A DNA stretch of 64,000 nt from Rhynchosporium graminicola (GCA_900074885.1 FJUW01000023.1:456319-520318); one strand, 5' to 3'; shown: positions 34,740 through 48,091, counted from the first letter of the stretch. Notes: generated from the sequence alone by a model not told the origin. Numbers and translations are program-made.

Positions 34740-37700
34740 TTATCTATAACTCTTTTACTTACGTCTAGGAAGATAGTAAATATCTACTTATATTATACCT
34801 TTATACCTAGAGCTACTAAACGCAGGAGATTATGCTATATAGAGAAGGCTTATATTAAGTATAAACTTAAAGAATAGTACCTAAACCGAAGTAACTTAAG
34901 TCTAATAAATCGACTACCGGTTCTCCGACTCCCTCTACTTCCTATTCTTTAGCGACTTATAATACTCGCTATAACTTACTTCTCTCTATAGTAGAGAGTA
35001 CTTACGACGATATCTCGTCCGAGTTAAGCTCCTTAACTCCTACTATAATTAATAAACTCACTAAGTCGCTAAACCTCCCTAATAATACCCTTATATTAAT
35101 AGTAACTATAAGTAACTTATAAGAAGACTGCGCTTACTAGCTATAAGAGGTAGAAAGGAAGCTCGCGGAGGAGAGATAATTAAACGCTAACTTATCTGCA
35201 GAATTACGCTAGTTATAGGACAAGTTCCTAGAACTACGCTAGTTAACTACTTAGCGCTCTACTAAGTTTATATCGTTTAATAACATTTAATCGCGTATAA
35301 TACTATTACTATTAATTAAAGAAGATAATACTACTCTTACGCTTAATAATTGTCGTCGAGAATAATCTACTAGAGGAATATTATTAATATTATACGCTAC
35401 GCGTATAAAGAAGATACTGAACTTTCTAAATAAGCTCTCTAATAGAATCGACTACTCTCTAAAACTCTAGGAAGTATAGATACGTAACGCTTTCCGGCGC
35501 TACTCTAGCTACTTTATCGACGAAGATTACTATAAAGATTAGTTACTTAACTAAACAGAAAGAATAGCTAGAACTTACCTGGAACTCTCGTTCTTAGAAC
35601 TAGAATATAATAAAGAAGGTAATATAATCGATTCACTCGATATAATTACTTAACTTGTCTCCTTCTTATCTAATCTATACGACTAATAAACTATAAGAGC
35701 TAGCTACTCCGCGCTAAAGATAGATTATAAGTAGACCTTCTAGACGTTCTACTACGAGTTTCGTACGCTAGCTTATAAAGCTAGAGTAAACGATCAATCG
35801 ACTCTAAAAATAGACTTATAGGAGAAGCTACCTGTATAGCTACGGAAATAGCTCTTCTAATAGTACTAAACGTTAAGGATACTAGAAGAATATATTAAGG
35901 CTATATAAGCTGAAGACTAAGGTTAATTTATTAAAAAGACTTATTATTCCGAGTCTTCGGCTAAGGCTAGCGCGACTCGGGAACGCCCTATAAATACCTC
36001 CTCCTAGCGCCGTAGTACTAACTCCTCTTCTTATCCGTAAATTAGTCTTCCTACGCCCGAGAACACTAGTACGACTAGTAAATAAGTACTATACTCTATA
36101 CGAAACGATACGCCTCGTGCATAATCGCCAGCGAATACTTCTTATCACTTTACGCCTACCTTATACTTATACTTATTATTAGCTCGACCTAATACTCCGT
36201 ATCGAATTAATATAATTAATACTAATAACGATATTAATAGCGAGCTAGAAGATAATAATAATAAAGAAATATATAACGATACCTAGGAGTATATTAAACC
36301 GCTAGTAAAAGACTACGCCTAGGGAAAGACTCCTTCCTAGGTAGTATACGAGATATGCGATATCTTAACCTTACGAAGCTTCTTAGTAGTTAATCGTTTA
36401 CTATACGTGCTACTCTTACTAAGAATAGACTCTTATATAAGTTACCTGTACTTCTCGATTCTAGAGCTAATAGATACTATTTTATTAATTATTCTTTTCT
36501 TAAATTCCTTTCTTTCTTCTTAAAACTTTTAATTTACCTTCTACTAAACGTAATTCCTATTAAAGGCTTTAATAGCGTTAATAGTAGTATTATTAGTTAC
36601 TATATAATACTTAATTTAATAGTAGATCGTCGCGTTTAGGTATTTACCCCCTTTCTTATTATTACTCTCGGAAACTATAGTATTATACTCGGAAAGATCT
36701 AGCTTTCGGAATATTAAGTACTCTTAGATACCTCTAAACGATAGATTATTTAGCTACTATATACTCCTCCTAGTAATATTTATAGCTCTCCGATCGAGAT
36801 TAAGGACTTATATAAATACTATACTTATTAGTACTACTAATACGACGCTGACGAACGAAACGAACGCCTTAATTAGTTCTGAGAAGCGTATAAGGAATAG
36901 TAAAGCGTAGCTAACTCTCCTATTAATATTCGAGCTATTATTAACTCTATCTTTATTATTAAATGACTATTACTAGCTCGGAAGCGCACTTCTAGGGAGA
37001 CTTATAGCTATAAAAATATCTAAAACTCTCCTCTAGAGAGTATTCTATAGGTAATTAACCCTCTATTACTACTGCCGATTAGTTAGGACTATTTCTCCGG
37101 CGTTTATACTACTTATTATAGATACGACGAGCCTAAGTGTTTATTATCTGAAGAATAAGAATAAAGTAGTAAAGAGAGGTCTTTATACTCTAGAGAGACT
37201 ACTGATATATAGCCGAAATATATACGATTTAATAACGTTATTACTTATATCCCGCGTGAATCTCTACTTTAACTCTAATTAGAAGTCTCTACATTAAAGA
37301 CTTACGTATAAGACTACGCCTATATAATTTATACTATAGACTAATAGTTACTCGGAATACTATCTCGCGACTTAATAGAAGCTACTTAAAATATAAAAAT
37401 AGCTATTACGATATTTCGGAAGCGATAAAGATTACCTCGTATGCTCAGATCTCTTCTAGAGCCTCTTACGCTAGAGATTTACGTAATTAGCAGCTTAGTC
37501 TTCTATCTCTTATATAAACGCTAGAAGTCTTCTAACGATAAGATCTTCTCTACTACTCTTCACGAGATAGATAAGCTTCTTAACGACCGAATCGTAGTTT
37601 AGTAACGCGATACTACTATCGTATCTTTAACTATCGACCTTACAGAATATCGTAAAACCGCTTAGTAATTTGCTATTAGCTTAAGCGAATTAGATTTAGA

Positions 37701-39902
37701 ACTATAGATCTCTCACGAGTATAGCTAGTAAGTATACGTCTTTTCTAAGGAAGCTAGCGATATTCTCCCCCCTTATTACTTATACGATTACCGAATTAAG
37801 CTTAAGGAAAGGGCTAAGAAGAACTTTAAATACTCCCCCTTATATAAGATATCAGCTAAAGAACTTGAAGTCGTTAAGGCGTATATTACTAATAACTTAG
37901 CTAAAGGTTTTATTAAACCTTCTTAAGTACTATATGCTATACTTATTCTTTTTATTAAGAAAGCTAATAGAAGTCTAAGATTTTATATCGACTTTCGCGC
38001 ACTTAATAACCTCACGAGGAAGGATTAATATCTACTGCTATTAATCGATAAAACGCTAGCTAGAATCTCTACTGCTAAGATATTTATTAAACTAGATATT
38101 CGCTAGGTATTCTACCGAATTCGAATAGATCTAGCCTCTAAAGAGTATACGACCTTCCGGACTTATTACAATATATATAAGTATAAGGTACTCTCTTTCG
38201 GTCTGATTAACGGCCCTGCGATATACTAGCGATATATGAATAACGTTTTATTCGACTACTTAGACGATTTCTATATAGTATATCTAGACGATATTCTGAT
38301 CTACTCTGATAACTTACTATAGTATTAATTATACGTATATAAGGTGCTATAATAATTATAAGATACTAGATTATAAGCTAACCTTAAGAAGTATGAATTT
38401 AATATTACTCGTACTAAATACCTTAGGTTTATTATCTCTAATTCTGGGATCGAGGTAGACCTTAAGAAGGTTAATATTATATAATCTTAGAATTACCTGA
38501 CTATAGTTAAGGGCGTATAATTATTCTTAGGCTTTTATAACTTCTATTAACGATTTATTAAGGACTATAAAATTATCGTAAAACCTCTTATATAACTTAC
38601 TAAAAATAACATATTATTTCGGTTCGCTAAGGAGTGTAAAGATACCTTTAATTACCTAAAGTACGCTTTCACTTCGGTACTACTCTTTTACTACTATTAG
38701 TAATATCTACCTTATATAATCGAAATAGACGCTAGTAATAGAGTAATAGCAGGTGTGCTATCGTAATAGCACGACGAAGACTAGTTCCTAGTAGCTTACT
38801 TCTCTAAGACTATACTACATACAAAGCTTAATTACGCTATTTATAATAAGGAAATACTCGTAATTATATAATCTTTTAGTAACTAGAGATCTGAGCTAAT
38901 AGGCAAAATATATAAGATCCGCGTTATTACTAATTATAAAGCTCTTAAGTACTTTATAACCTCTAAATAGCTAAACGCACGATAAGCCTAATAGGCCGAG
39001 TTACTTATAGATTATAACTTTATAATTACTTATCGACTTAGGAAGTATAATCTACTCGCTAACGCTCTCTCTCGCAGAATAGATAAATTAAATAACTAGA
39101 ATAACGATAAAAGAACTTAGTATTTATAGTAGCTATTACGTGAAGACTAAATCGATCTAGTACTACTTATAAGTAACCTCCGGAATAGCTTCGACTCTAT
39201 AGATAACTTTAAGCTTATTAATACTTTAGAAGTCGCTGACTTATCGCTAGTCTTTTCTATAGTATAGTAAGTACTTAACGCTAATCGTATTACGCTATTA
39301 CTATAAGTACTACGGAAATAAGCTCTCTCTACTACTCCTAGAAAACTAACTATAGAAAAAGATCTTCTACTCTATAAAGGAAGACTAATTATACTTAACG
39401 TTTTATACTTCTATATACTACTTATACGCGAAGTATATAACCGATTAGAGACTACTTATCTAAGTGCAAAGAAGACTTTATAACTACTAGTATTATAATA
39501 CTAGTAGTATAGAATCGCTTTAACTATTAACTAGTATTATTATAACTATTATACTTACTAACGAATTCAAGTGCTACGCGATAAGAAACCGGGCCTCCTC
39601 TAACCTCTGCTTATACTATCACGTCTATAGGAGTATATTATAGTCGACTATTATAGCTTTAACTGCGATAAATATAGCTACGATAATATTCTTATATTTA
39701 TTAACTATTTTAGTAAATAAGTAATTAGTATTCTATACCGAAAGACTTCTGATACGCGCGACCTTATAAAGCTTTACTTATACTACGTATATTACTATTT
39801 CGGAGCTCTATTAATAATTACCTCTAATAGAGAGCTTTAATTCGTTTCCTGTTTTTAGACTATAGTTATTACGATTCTTAGTACTAAAAGATAGCTTTCT
39901 GT

Positions 39903-40879
39903 AGTAGACTACTTGTAAATAAATAGCTAAATAGAGATCTATAACTAATATCTCTAACGTAGATTATAACCTTTTATCTCTTACTATTAAGATAACTAGT
40001 CGGAATTCTTACTTATTATAGACTACGCTTAGATAACTCTCCCTTACGAATCCCTTAGAGGTCTCTTACCCTTTAAAGTTATTTATAGATATATACCTTA
40101 TATTAATTAGAATTAGAAAGACTTACTTAACTCTACTATATTTACTAATAAGTTAAATACTTAGTAAGCTCTAGATTATACTAATTATCTACGCGATACC
40201 TAGACTACTACTTAATTAAGCCTCTAACGTGCTTAAGCTAAGATATCCTAATTCTATAATCGCTTATACTATAAAGTCGACTTTACTACAGACGACTTTA
40301 TCTAGCTAGATATACGCTACTTTACGAGTACTTAACTTAGTAAAAAACTCGACTTCTTAACTAACGGACCTTTCCGTATAATTAAAAAGGTCAGAAGCTC
40401 TTATTATCTAGAGCTCCCTACTAGTATAAAAGTATATAACGTATTCCCTGCTACTAAGCTATAGAAATATCTAAACGACTTCTTACTAGGATAAACCTTA
40501 CTAACGCTACTACTTATTAATATTACTAGTGATAATAAATAGGAGATCGAAGATATACTTGCGTGCCGTAAGTAGCGTAATAGCTTCTTATACCGAGTTT
40601 CCTAATTAAATTAAGATGTCGATCTCATATAGTACGATACTATAAACGTTAAATACGCTCCTGCTAAGCTATAATAATTCCACTTTAATAACTTAATATA
40701 AGCTAGACCTCCTGCTAAACTACCTGATTAGCTAAAAGCTTTCTATAATAGAATTAATAATTACGACTACCTTAATAGTAATAAGGAAATAGACTAACGC
40801 TCGAGGGCGAGCTTTTTTCGGAGGGGGGGGTAATATAATAACTAGTCAGGTTTAGAGGTTTCTCCCTATTAGTAGAAAT
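39903..40879. repeat. First copy of a 977-bp direct duplication ending at an N
   Basis: Near-identical to 40881-41857; two differences seen near its start (CTTGTAAATAAATAG against CTTATAAATAGATAG). Confidence 0.93.
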
Positions 40880-40880
40880 N
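40880..40880. other. Ambiguous base (N) at a likely contig join
   Basis: A single N between 977-bp near-identical copies. The first copy ends in the middle of the 3' LTR (TAGTAGAAAT), as a contig end would. Confidence 0.85.
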
Positions 40881-41857
40881 AGTAGACTACTTATAAATAG
40901 ATAGCTAAATAGAGATCTATAACTAATATCTCTAACGTAGATTATAACCTTTTATCTCTTACTATTAAGATAACTAGTCGGAATTCTTACTTATTATAGA
41001 CTACGCTTAGATAACTCTCCCTTACGAATCCCTTAGAGGTCTCTTACCCTTTAAAGTTATTTATAGATATATACCTTATATTAATTAGAATTAGAAAGAC
41101 TTACTTAACTCTACTATATTTACTAATAAGTTAAATACTTAGTAAGCTCTAGATTATACTAATTATCTACGCGATACCTAGACTACTACTTAATTAAGCC
41201 TCTAACGTGCTTAAGCTAAGATATCCTAATTCTATAATCGCTTATACTATAAAGTCGACTTTACTACAGACGACTTTATCTAGCTAGATATACGCTACTT
41301 TACGAGTACTTAACTTAGTAAAAAACTCGACTTCTTAACTAACGGACCTTTCCGTATAATTAAAAAGGTCAGAAGCTCTTATTATCTAGAGCTCCCTACT
41401 AGTATAAAAGTATATAACGTATTCCCTGCTACTAAGCTATAGAAATATCTAAACGACTTCTTACTAGGATAAACCTTACTAACGCTACTACTTATTAATA
41501 TTACTAGTGATAATAAATAGGAGATCGAAGATATACTTGCGTGCCGTAAGTAGCGTAATAGCTTCTTATACCGAGTTTCCTAATTAAATTAAGATGTCGA
41601 TCTCATATAGTACGATACTATAAACGTTAAATACGCTCCTGCTAAGCTATAATAATTCCACTTTAATAACTTAATATAAGCTAGACCTCCTGCTAAACTA
41701 CCTGATTAGCTAAAAGCTTTCTATAATAGAATTAATAATTACGACTACCTTAATAGTAATAAGGAAATAGACTAACGCTCGAGGGCGAGCTTTTTTCGGA
41801 GGGGGGGGTAATATAATAACTAGTCAGGTTTAGAGGTTTCTCCCTATTAGTAGAAAT
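40881..41857. repeat. Second copy of the 977-bp direct duplication
   Basis: It restarts in the integrase region and runs through to the same TAGTAGAAAT, after which the full 3' LTR continues. Confidence 0.93.
41777..41790 (+). promoter_or_regulatory. Stem-loop just upstream of the D polypurine tract
   Basis: GCTCGAGGGCGAGC (5-bp stem, 4-base loop). The same sequence is at 40799-40812 in the duplicated copy and at 44334-44347 in element A, and a longer form is in element E. Confidence 0.6.
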
Positions 41858-42046
41858 ACTTATTACTAAGCGAGATTATACGAGTAGAGTTTAGGGGCTC
41901 CTTTTTATATATATACTTCCCTTCTCTCTCTATTTCTTTACTCCTTAGTTATAGATTCTTAAGTAATTCTTACTACTTTATATTTATAGTAATATGAGGT
42001 CTTATTACTCAGGTAGTTTTAAGACCTTTCTAGAGTAAGCGTCATA
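41812..42046 (+). repeat. Element D 3' LTR
   Basis: 235 bp, ending GCGTCATA (CACA before RIP). Confidence 0.9.
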
Positions 42047-42051
42047 CTAAG

Positions 42052-43256
42052 GAAGTCGGCTCGCTGAAAAAAGATTAATTTCTATAAGAAGGAGGCTAAA
42101 GCTATATAGCGATAGCAGAACTACTTAAGTCTTAAGTGCGAGTCGATATTATCGGCTCGCTAGAGGAATAGATAAGAGAGCGACGATAACTAGCCGGAGC
42201 GCGAGCTATTATAATTAAAGAAGAGAGAGCGAGCTAAGGAAGTCAGCTCACTGAAAAAAGATTAATTTTAAGATTTAATTTTAGATTTTCAAATTCTTAA
42301 GAAGATAATACTACGAAAAAGATACGTATTCCGCTATATTTCCTACGGAGTCCCTAGGAGGATCGGCGGGGTCCTAAAACAAGAGCTAAAGATACTCTAC
42401 TAGTACTAAATAAGCGATTAGCGATAGAAAACAATCAGAGTCCGATAACTTACGTAGTATCTCTATTAGCAGAGTAAGTCTAGATAGTATAAGTAATATA
42501 CGCTATTTAAGGACTAAGTAGTTAGCGACGTTTTTCGGGCGGAGCCCGGGATAAATATATAGGTTTTTATAGTTCTTACGCTTACGAGAACAAGTCGTAT
42601 AAGCGCGAGAGTAAGTAGACTATATAAGTTAGCAGATATTAGGCGAAAATAAGCAGGATCCGACTTATATTCTAGTCGATATAATTAACCTTAGAGAGAG
42701 TATAAGTAGCGTAATAGATAATAGAAGCTATCTAACTCCGATTAGTAATAAGTAAGATATAGTACTTTTAGAGCAGAGATAAGAGATAGCGAAAGAGAAA
42801 GAGTAATCGATACTAAACGATCTTATTAACTTATAGTTTATTATAATTAATTAAGAAGAAAGGAATTAGTCTATAAAGTAATAGAAAGAGGTATATATAG
42901 CTAAGGCGAGAGTATTTACCGATTCAATTAATAATAGGAAGGAGAGCGATAATAAAGAAATAAGAAGACGTAATAAGCCTTATTATTATTATAAGCCGGA
43001 AATAAATAGAGGGGTTATATAAATAAATAACTAGAAGCTTTATACGACTTTACTAGTATTATTAATTATTCCTTTACTATCGGTTCGCTATTATACTTTA
43101 TTAGTCTACTATTATTATTAACTTCTAAGCGAAGTCGGCACGAAGCGAGAAAAAGAATCGCAGATATAATAAGCCCCGACTATATATAATAGGGCGGGAT
43201 ATAAGTCTTTAGAGGCGAACCCCGATATAAGATAAGCGGAGGGAGAAAGGGAGTAA
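42052..43256 (+). pseudogene. Element B internal region (right), coding remnant and polypurine tract
   Basis: It opens with the rest of the 187-bp repeat, then from about 42300 a + frame reads as protein with RIP stops (for example DNTTKKIRIPLYFLRSP and KTRAKDTLLVLNKRLAIENN). A hairpin-like GAGGCGAACCCC is at 43212-43223 and the polypurine tract at 43236-43253. A possible zinc-binding stretch (PYYYYKPEINRG, from a Cys-rich original) lies near 42980. No pol domain is seen. Confidence 0.5.
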
Positions 43257-43426
43257 TATAAGAGGCGAGCCCCAGGATTAAGCACTAGCGATACCTATGC
43301 TTACTAAGCCTAGCGGCACACCCGCATGTTTTCCTTCGGAGCTAGGCTAGAACCTGACTCTCTCCTATATCGAACTTCTTAAATACTACACTTGACTATC
43401 TGCGTACGCGTTACTCACCCGTGATA
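43257..43426 (+). repeat. Element B 3' LTR
   Basis: 170 bp, less mutated than the left copy. It contains the shared core CGCATGTTTTCCTTCGGAGC. Confidence 0.88.
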
Positions 43427-43431
43427 CTAAG

Positions 43432-44072
43432 GATTCTGTCGGTTTTTTCTAGACGAGTTCTATTAATAATCCGTATAGCCTTTACTATAGCACACCCGGT
43501 ATAGTGATCTTAGAGCTTCTATACCGGTATATCCAATCCAGAAGTCACTTTATCGACTCCTTTTATAGTACTATAAGATAAGTAACTAAGTCGTCGGTAT
43601 AGGAGGGTTACTTGCTTCCCTATATCTTCTGTACTAGTAACACAAGCTGTTTCCACTACATTTAAGAAGTAAGCTCTTCCAATTCTCTAAGCTACTCTAA
43701 TTACTCTCTCCTAGAGAGTAAGAAGTAGCCCCGTATCAGGTGCTTCCTCTATGCGTATCGATATACCCTTATCTTAGAGCTAGAGTACTGAAATTAGGTT
43801 TCTAGAAAAACCTAGTATATGAAGTACTCCGGTAATCTTAACTATACGCCTTTCTTCATATACTAGGATATCTAGGGATATAACGCCTTCGGCGATTCCT
43901 TCTAGTATACTGCCGTTTATAGTACTGATCTTAACTATATGATTCAGAGGTTTATAAGTATTAAAAACACTCCGGTTAAACGTTATATATCAGGAATACC
44001 TAGAGTCTATTATCCAATTAGTAAGTGCTTTCGCTCCTACTGCTATCTAGCAATTATCTAAAGCTTAATTAG
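43432..44072 (-). pseudogene. Element F protease and integrase N-terminal segment
   Basis: On the minus strand the copia protease motif WIIDS followed by a Gly-to-Arg change and YITFN is at 43980-44020. Next come text with LDKVTSGLDIP-like residues and the start of integrase, where B is inserted at 43427. Its upstream neighbour in F is the gag block at 51946-52910, on the far side of element A. Confidence 0.8.
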
Positions 44073-44077
44073 CTACC

Positions 44078-44312
44078 TGTGACGCTTGCTCTAGAAAGGT
44101 CTCAAAACTACCTGAGTAATAAGACCTCACATTACTATGAATATAAAGTAGTAAGTTTCACTTAAGAATTTATAACTAAGGAGTGAAGAAGTAGAGAGAG
44201 AAAGGAAGTATATATATGAAAAGGAGCCCCTAAACTCTACTCGTATAATCTCGCTTAGTAGTAAGTGTTTCTACTAATAGGGAGAGACCTCTAAACCTAA
44301 CTAGTCGTTATA
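44078..44312 (-). repeat. Element A 3' LTR
   Basis: 235 bp, adjoining the minus-strand polypurine tract (complement of TTACCCCCCCC). Confidence 0.9.
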
Positions 44313-46994
44313 TTACCCCCCCCTCTGAAAAAAGCTCGCCCTCGAGCGTTAGTCTATCTCCTTATTACTATTAAGGTAGTTATAATTATTAATTCTATCG
44401 TAGAAAGCTTTTAGCTAATTAGGTAGTCTAGAAGGAGGTCTAGCTTACGTTAGGTTATTAAAGTAGAATTATTATAGCTTAGTAGGAGCGTATTTAACGT
44501 CTATAGCGTCGTACTATATAAGATTAATATCTTAATTTAACTAGGAAACTCGGTATAAGAGGCTATTACGCTACTTATAGTACATAAGTATATCTTCGAT
44601 CTCCTATTTATCGTTACTAGTGATATTAATAAGTAGTAGTAGTAATAAGGTTTATCCTAGTAAGAGGTCGTTTAGATACTTCTATAGCTTAGTAGTAGGG
44701 AATACGTTATATACTTTCATACTAGTAGGGAGCTCTAGGCGATAAGAGCTTCCGACCTTTTCAATTATACAGAAAGGTCCGTTAGTTAAGAAGTCGAGTT
44801 TTTTACTAAGTCGAGTACTCGTAAAGTAGCGTATATCTAGCTAGATAAGGTCGTCTATAATAAAGTCGACTTCATAGCGTAAGCAATTATAGGATTAGGA
44901 TATCTTAGCTTATATATATTAGAGGCTTAATTAAGTAGTAGTCTAGGCGTCGCGTAAGCGATTAGTATAATCTAGAGCTTACTAAGTATTCAACTTATTA
45001 GTAAGCGTAATAGAGTCAGGTAAGTCTTTCTAATTCTAATTAACGCGGGGTATATATCTATAAACGACTTTAAAAGGTAAGAGACCTCTAAGGGATTCGT
45101 AAGGGAGAGTTATCTAAGCGTAATCTATAATAAGTAAGAATTCCGACTAGTCGTCTTAATAGTAAGAGATAAAAGGTCATAATCTATATTAGAGATATTA
45201 GTTATAGATCTCTATTTAGCTATCTATTTACAGGTAGTCTACTATAGAAAGCTATCTTTTAGTACTAAGAATCGTAATAACTATAGTCCAAAAACGGGAA
45301 ACGAATTAAGGCCCTCTATTAGAGGTAATTATCAATAGAGCTCCGAAATAGTAGTATACGTAGTATAAGTAAAGCTTTATAAGGTCGCGCGTATTAGAAG
45401 TCTTTCGGCATAGAATACTAATTACTTATTTACTAAAATAATTAATAAATACGAGAACGTTATTATAGCTATATTTATCGCAGTTAAAGCTATAGTAATC
45501 GACTATAATATGCTCCTATGAACGCGATAGTACAAGTAGAGGTTAGAGGAGGCCCGGTTTCTTATTACGTAGCACTTGAATTCGTTAGTAAGTATAGTAG
45601 TTATAGTAGTACTAGTTAATAATTAAAGCGATTCCGTACTACTAGTATTATAATACTAGTAGTTATAAGGTCTTCTTTGCACTTAGATAAGTAGTCTCTA
45701 ATCGGTCGTATACTTCGCGTATAAGTAGTATACGAAAGTATAAAATATCAGGTACGATTAGTCTTCCTTTATAGAGTAGAAGATCTTTTTCTATAGTTAG
45801 TTTTCTAGGAGTAGTAGAGAGAGCTTATTTCCGTAGTACTTAGAGTAATAGTATAGTGCGATTAGCGTTAAGTACTTACTATACTATAGAAAAGACTAGC
45901 GATAAGTCAGCAACTTCTAAGGCGTTAAAAAGCTTAAAGTTATCTATAGAGTCGGAGCTATTCCGGAGGTTACTTATAAGTAGTACTAGATCGATTTAGT
46001 CTTTACGTAATAGCTATTATAAACGCTAGGTTCTTTTAGCGTTATTCTAGTTATCTAATTTATCTGTTCTATAAGAGAGAGCGTTAGCGAGTAGATTATA
46101 CTTCCTAGGTTAATAGGTAATTATAAAGTTATAATCTGCGAGTAGCTCGGCCTATCAGGCTTATTATACGTTTAGCTATTTAGAGGTTATAAAGTACTTA
46201 AGAGCTTTATAATTAGTAATAACGCGGATCTAATATAGTACGCTTATAAGCTCAGATCTCCAGTTACTAAAAGATCATATAATTGCGAGTATTTCCTTAT
46301 CGTGAATAGTATAATTAAGCTCGGTAAGTAGTATAGTCTTAGAGAAGTAAGCTACTAGGAACTAGTCTTCGTTATACTATTACGATAGTATACCTGCTAT
46401 TACTCTATCACTAGCGTCTGTTTCGATCATATAAGGTAGATATTACTAATAGTAGTAGAGGAGTAGTGCCGAAGTAAGAGCGTGCTTTAGGTGATCAAAG
46501 GTATCTTTATACTCCCTAGCGAACCGAAATAATATATTATTTTTAGTAAGTTATATAAGAGGTTTTACGATAATTCCGTAATCCTTAATAAATCGTTAGT
46601 AGAAGTTACAAAAGCCTAAGAACGATTATATACCCTTAACTATAGTTAGGTAATTCCAAGATTATATAATATTAACTTTCTTAGGGTCTACCTCGATCCT
46701 AGAAGTAGAGATAATAAATCCAAAGTATTTAGTACGAGTAATATTAAATTCATATTTCTTAAGGTTAGCTTATAATCTAGCGTCTTATAATCGTTATAGT
46801 ACCTTATATACGTATAATTAATACTATAGTAGGTCGTCAGAGTAGATTAGAATATCGTCCAGATATACTATATAGAAGTCGTCTAAGTAGTCGAATAAGA
46901 CGTTATTCATATATCGCTAATATGTCGCAGGGCTATTAGTCAGACCGAAAGGGAGTACTTTACACTTATATATACTATAACAAGTCCGGAAGGT
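44313..46994 (-). pseudogene. Element A pol, 3' portion (RT active site to chromodomain)
   Basis: The minus strand reads VYLDDILIYSDDLL with both catalytic Asp intact at 46838-46871, then RNase H, integrase and a chromodomain-like end near 44430-44600. Stops are of RIP type. It is separated from the gag and N-terminal RT part by element E. Confidence 0.83.
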
Positions 46995-46999
46995 CGTAT

Positions 47000-47201
47000 T
47001 ATGACGGCGCATAGTATACGTGGCAGATACGGGCCAGTATCGGTGCCTTAGGCATACCCTCCTTATATATATAGAAGGTGCAGACTCCTTTAGAGCTCTA
47101 TATCTTTCTGTTTCCTTTATACTAGACTATATAAGATCGCTCTTAGCCTTCCTACTTATTTATTCTTACTTATATATCGCCTTAAGTCTTATATCGTTAT
47201 A
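47000..47201 (+). repeat. Element E 5' LTR
   Basis: 202 bp beginning TATGACGGCGCATAG. It contains TTATATATATAGAAGG as a likely promoter box. Confidence 0.88.
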
Positions 47202-48091
47202 TTAAATAGAAAGATTAAGACCGCCGGGGATAGTATTAAATAATATCTTACCTAGAAAACTCGATTCGCACGTATAACTACTAGGGAGCTCTTCGCTGAG
47301 TTATCTCTACTTACTTTAGATTTTCGGAATTATACGGAAATAGTTAGTACTATTAATTACGAATTCGAAAGTTAGGTTTTAAAAAGAGCAGAGATTCTAG
47401 AGATCTCTCGGATAGCTAGGAATTTGAACGTAATTCAGCCTCAGAAGCACTAGTATTATTACGAAGTCACTCTCGGATACTTCGAAACTCGTTCTTTCGT
47501 GCGTATAAAGTAAAACAGCAGACGAATTTTAAGTAGAAACTTCCCTATAGGCCCTAATATTTATTATCCCCTTACCTGACTTTAACTTTCCGAAAGTAGC
47601 TCTAATAGCGAAAAACCTTATTTTTAGGCTAGGACGAAGTAGCTTATTACCCTAGCGGAAATTATCGGAATTCGACTTATAATCCCTATACCCTAGTATA
47701 ATTTATCCCTCTCGGCAGAATCGACCTCCCTCTACTAGAACCTTTAATTTAATACTTTCTATATCTACTTAACGAAGATATCTAACCCTCCTTAATCTTT
47801 TAGCTTCTTTAGAACTCGATTTGGACTTTTATTTCTTTCGTAACCTTTAAGTATTTTAATCACTCGCTTAGCCTCGCTTATTTAGTAAAACTCAGTATCA
47901 TAATTACCGGAGATTACGTTTCCCTCTATAGAAGAGATAATCTCGGTACTGAATTAGTATCTACGGTTTCAGTTTAATAGAAATTTGGAAAGTTATCTTG
48001 ATATTTAATTACGTTTTATACTTACTTTATTTCTTTAGTTACTTCGATTCTTTAAGGCTCGAGGGCGAGCCTTTATCTTAGAAGGGGGTAA
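47202..48091 (+). pseudogene. Element E internal region, gag-like remnant
   Basis: Coding-like + text with EIS-R-I-type residues aligned with the start of C-family gag (around 26150-26350). It is truncated before any zinc knuckle. It is milder in RIP than the surrounding element A. Confidence 0.45.

Larger units (their letters stand above)
34740..41811 (+). pseudogene. Element D gag-pol with chromodomain, RIP-damaged
   Basis: Gag text lies at about 34900-36300. RT has an intact active site VYLDDILIYSD at 38278-38310, unlike the C family. Integrase is at about 39640-39720 (YSYDNILIFINYFSK, from a DKYGYDN...FIDRFSK core). A chromodomain-like end is at 40551-40720 (FLYRVS, DVDLI, YDTINVKYAPAKL, FHFNNLI). 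Stops throughout are of RIP type. The 3' portion is duplicated at the N (39903-40879 and 40881-41857). Confidence 0.85.
34505..42046 (+). mobile_element. Element D: Ty3/gypsy chromovirus, A/D family, plus orientation
   Basis: CTAAG TSD (34500-34504 and 42047-42051). LTRs of 235 bp are at 34505-34739 and 41812-42046, with polypurine tract CGGAGGGGGGGG before the 3' LTR. An unoccupied paralogous target in B (about 42228-42245) proves the junction. The span includes a 977-bp direct duplication around the N at 40880; without it D is 6564 bp, the same as element A without E and its TSD copy. Confidence 0.93.
16050..43426 (+). mobile_element. Element B: non-autonomous LTR element (LARD-like) hosting C1, C2 and D
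   Basis: Inserted in the F integrase with a CTAAG TSD (16045-16049 and 43427-43431). LTRs are at 16050-16217 and 43257-43426. A polypurine tract (GCGGAGGGAGAAAGGGAG, 43236-43253) just before the right LTR sets the + orientation. After removing C1, C2, D and their TSD copies, B is 3231 bp. It shows no RT, integrase or protease, but it has RIP-damaged coding text at both ends (16218-16873 and about 42300-43230) and two kinds of internal tandem repeat. The terminal CA of the right LTR reads TA, as expected from RIP. Confidence 0.88.

Noticed and set aside
16050..43426. Regular short repeats that might suggest a CRISPR-like or satellite array
   Set aside because: The repeats are LTRs and internal arrays of element B with long units and no spacer structure, in a eukaryotic genome.
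47020..47205. 61-codon plus-strand frame
   Set aside because: It lies inside the element E LTR and has no coding character.
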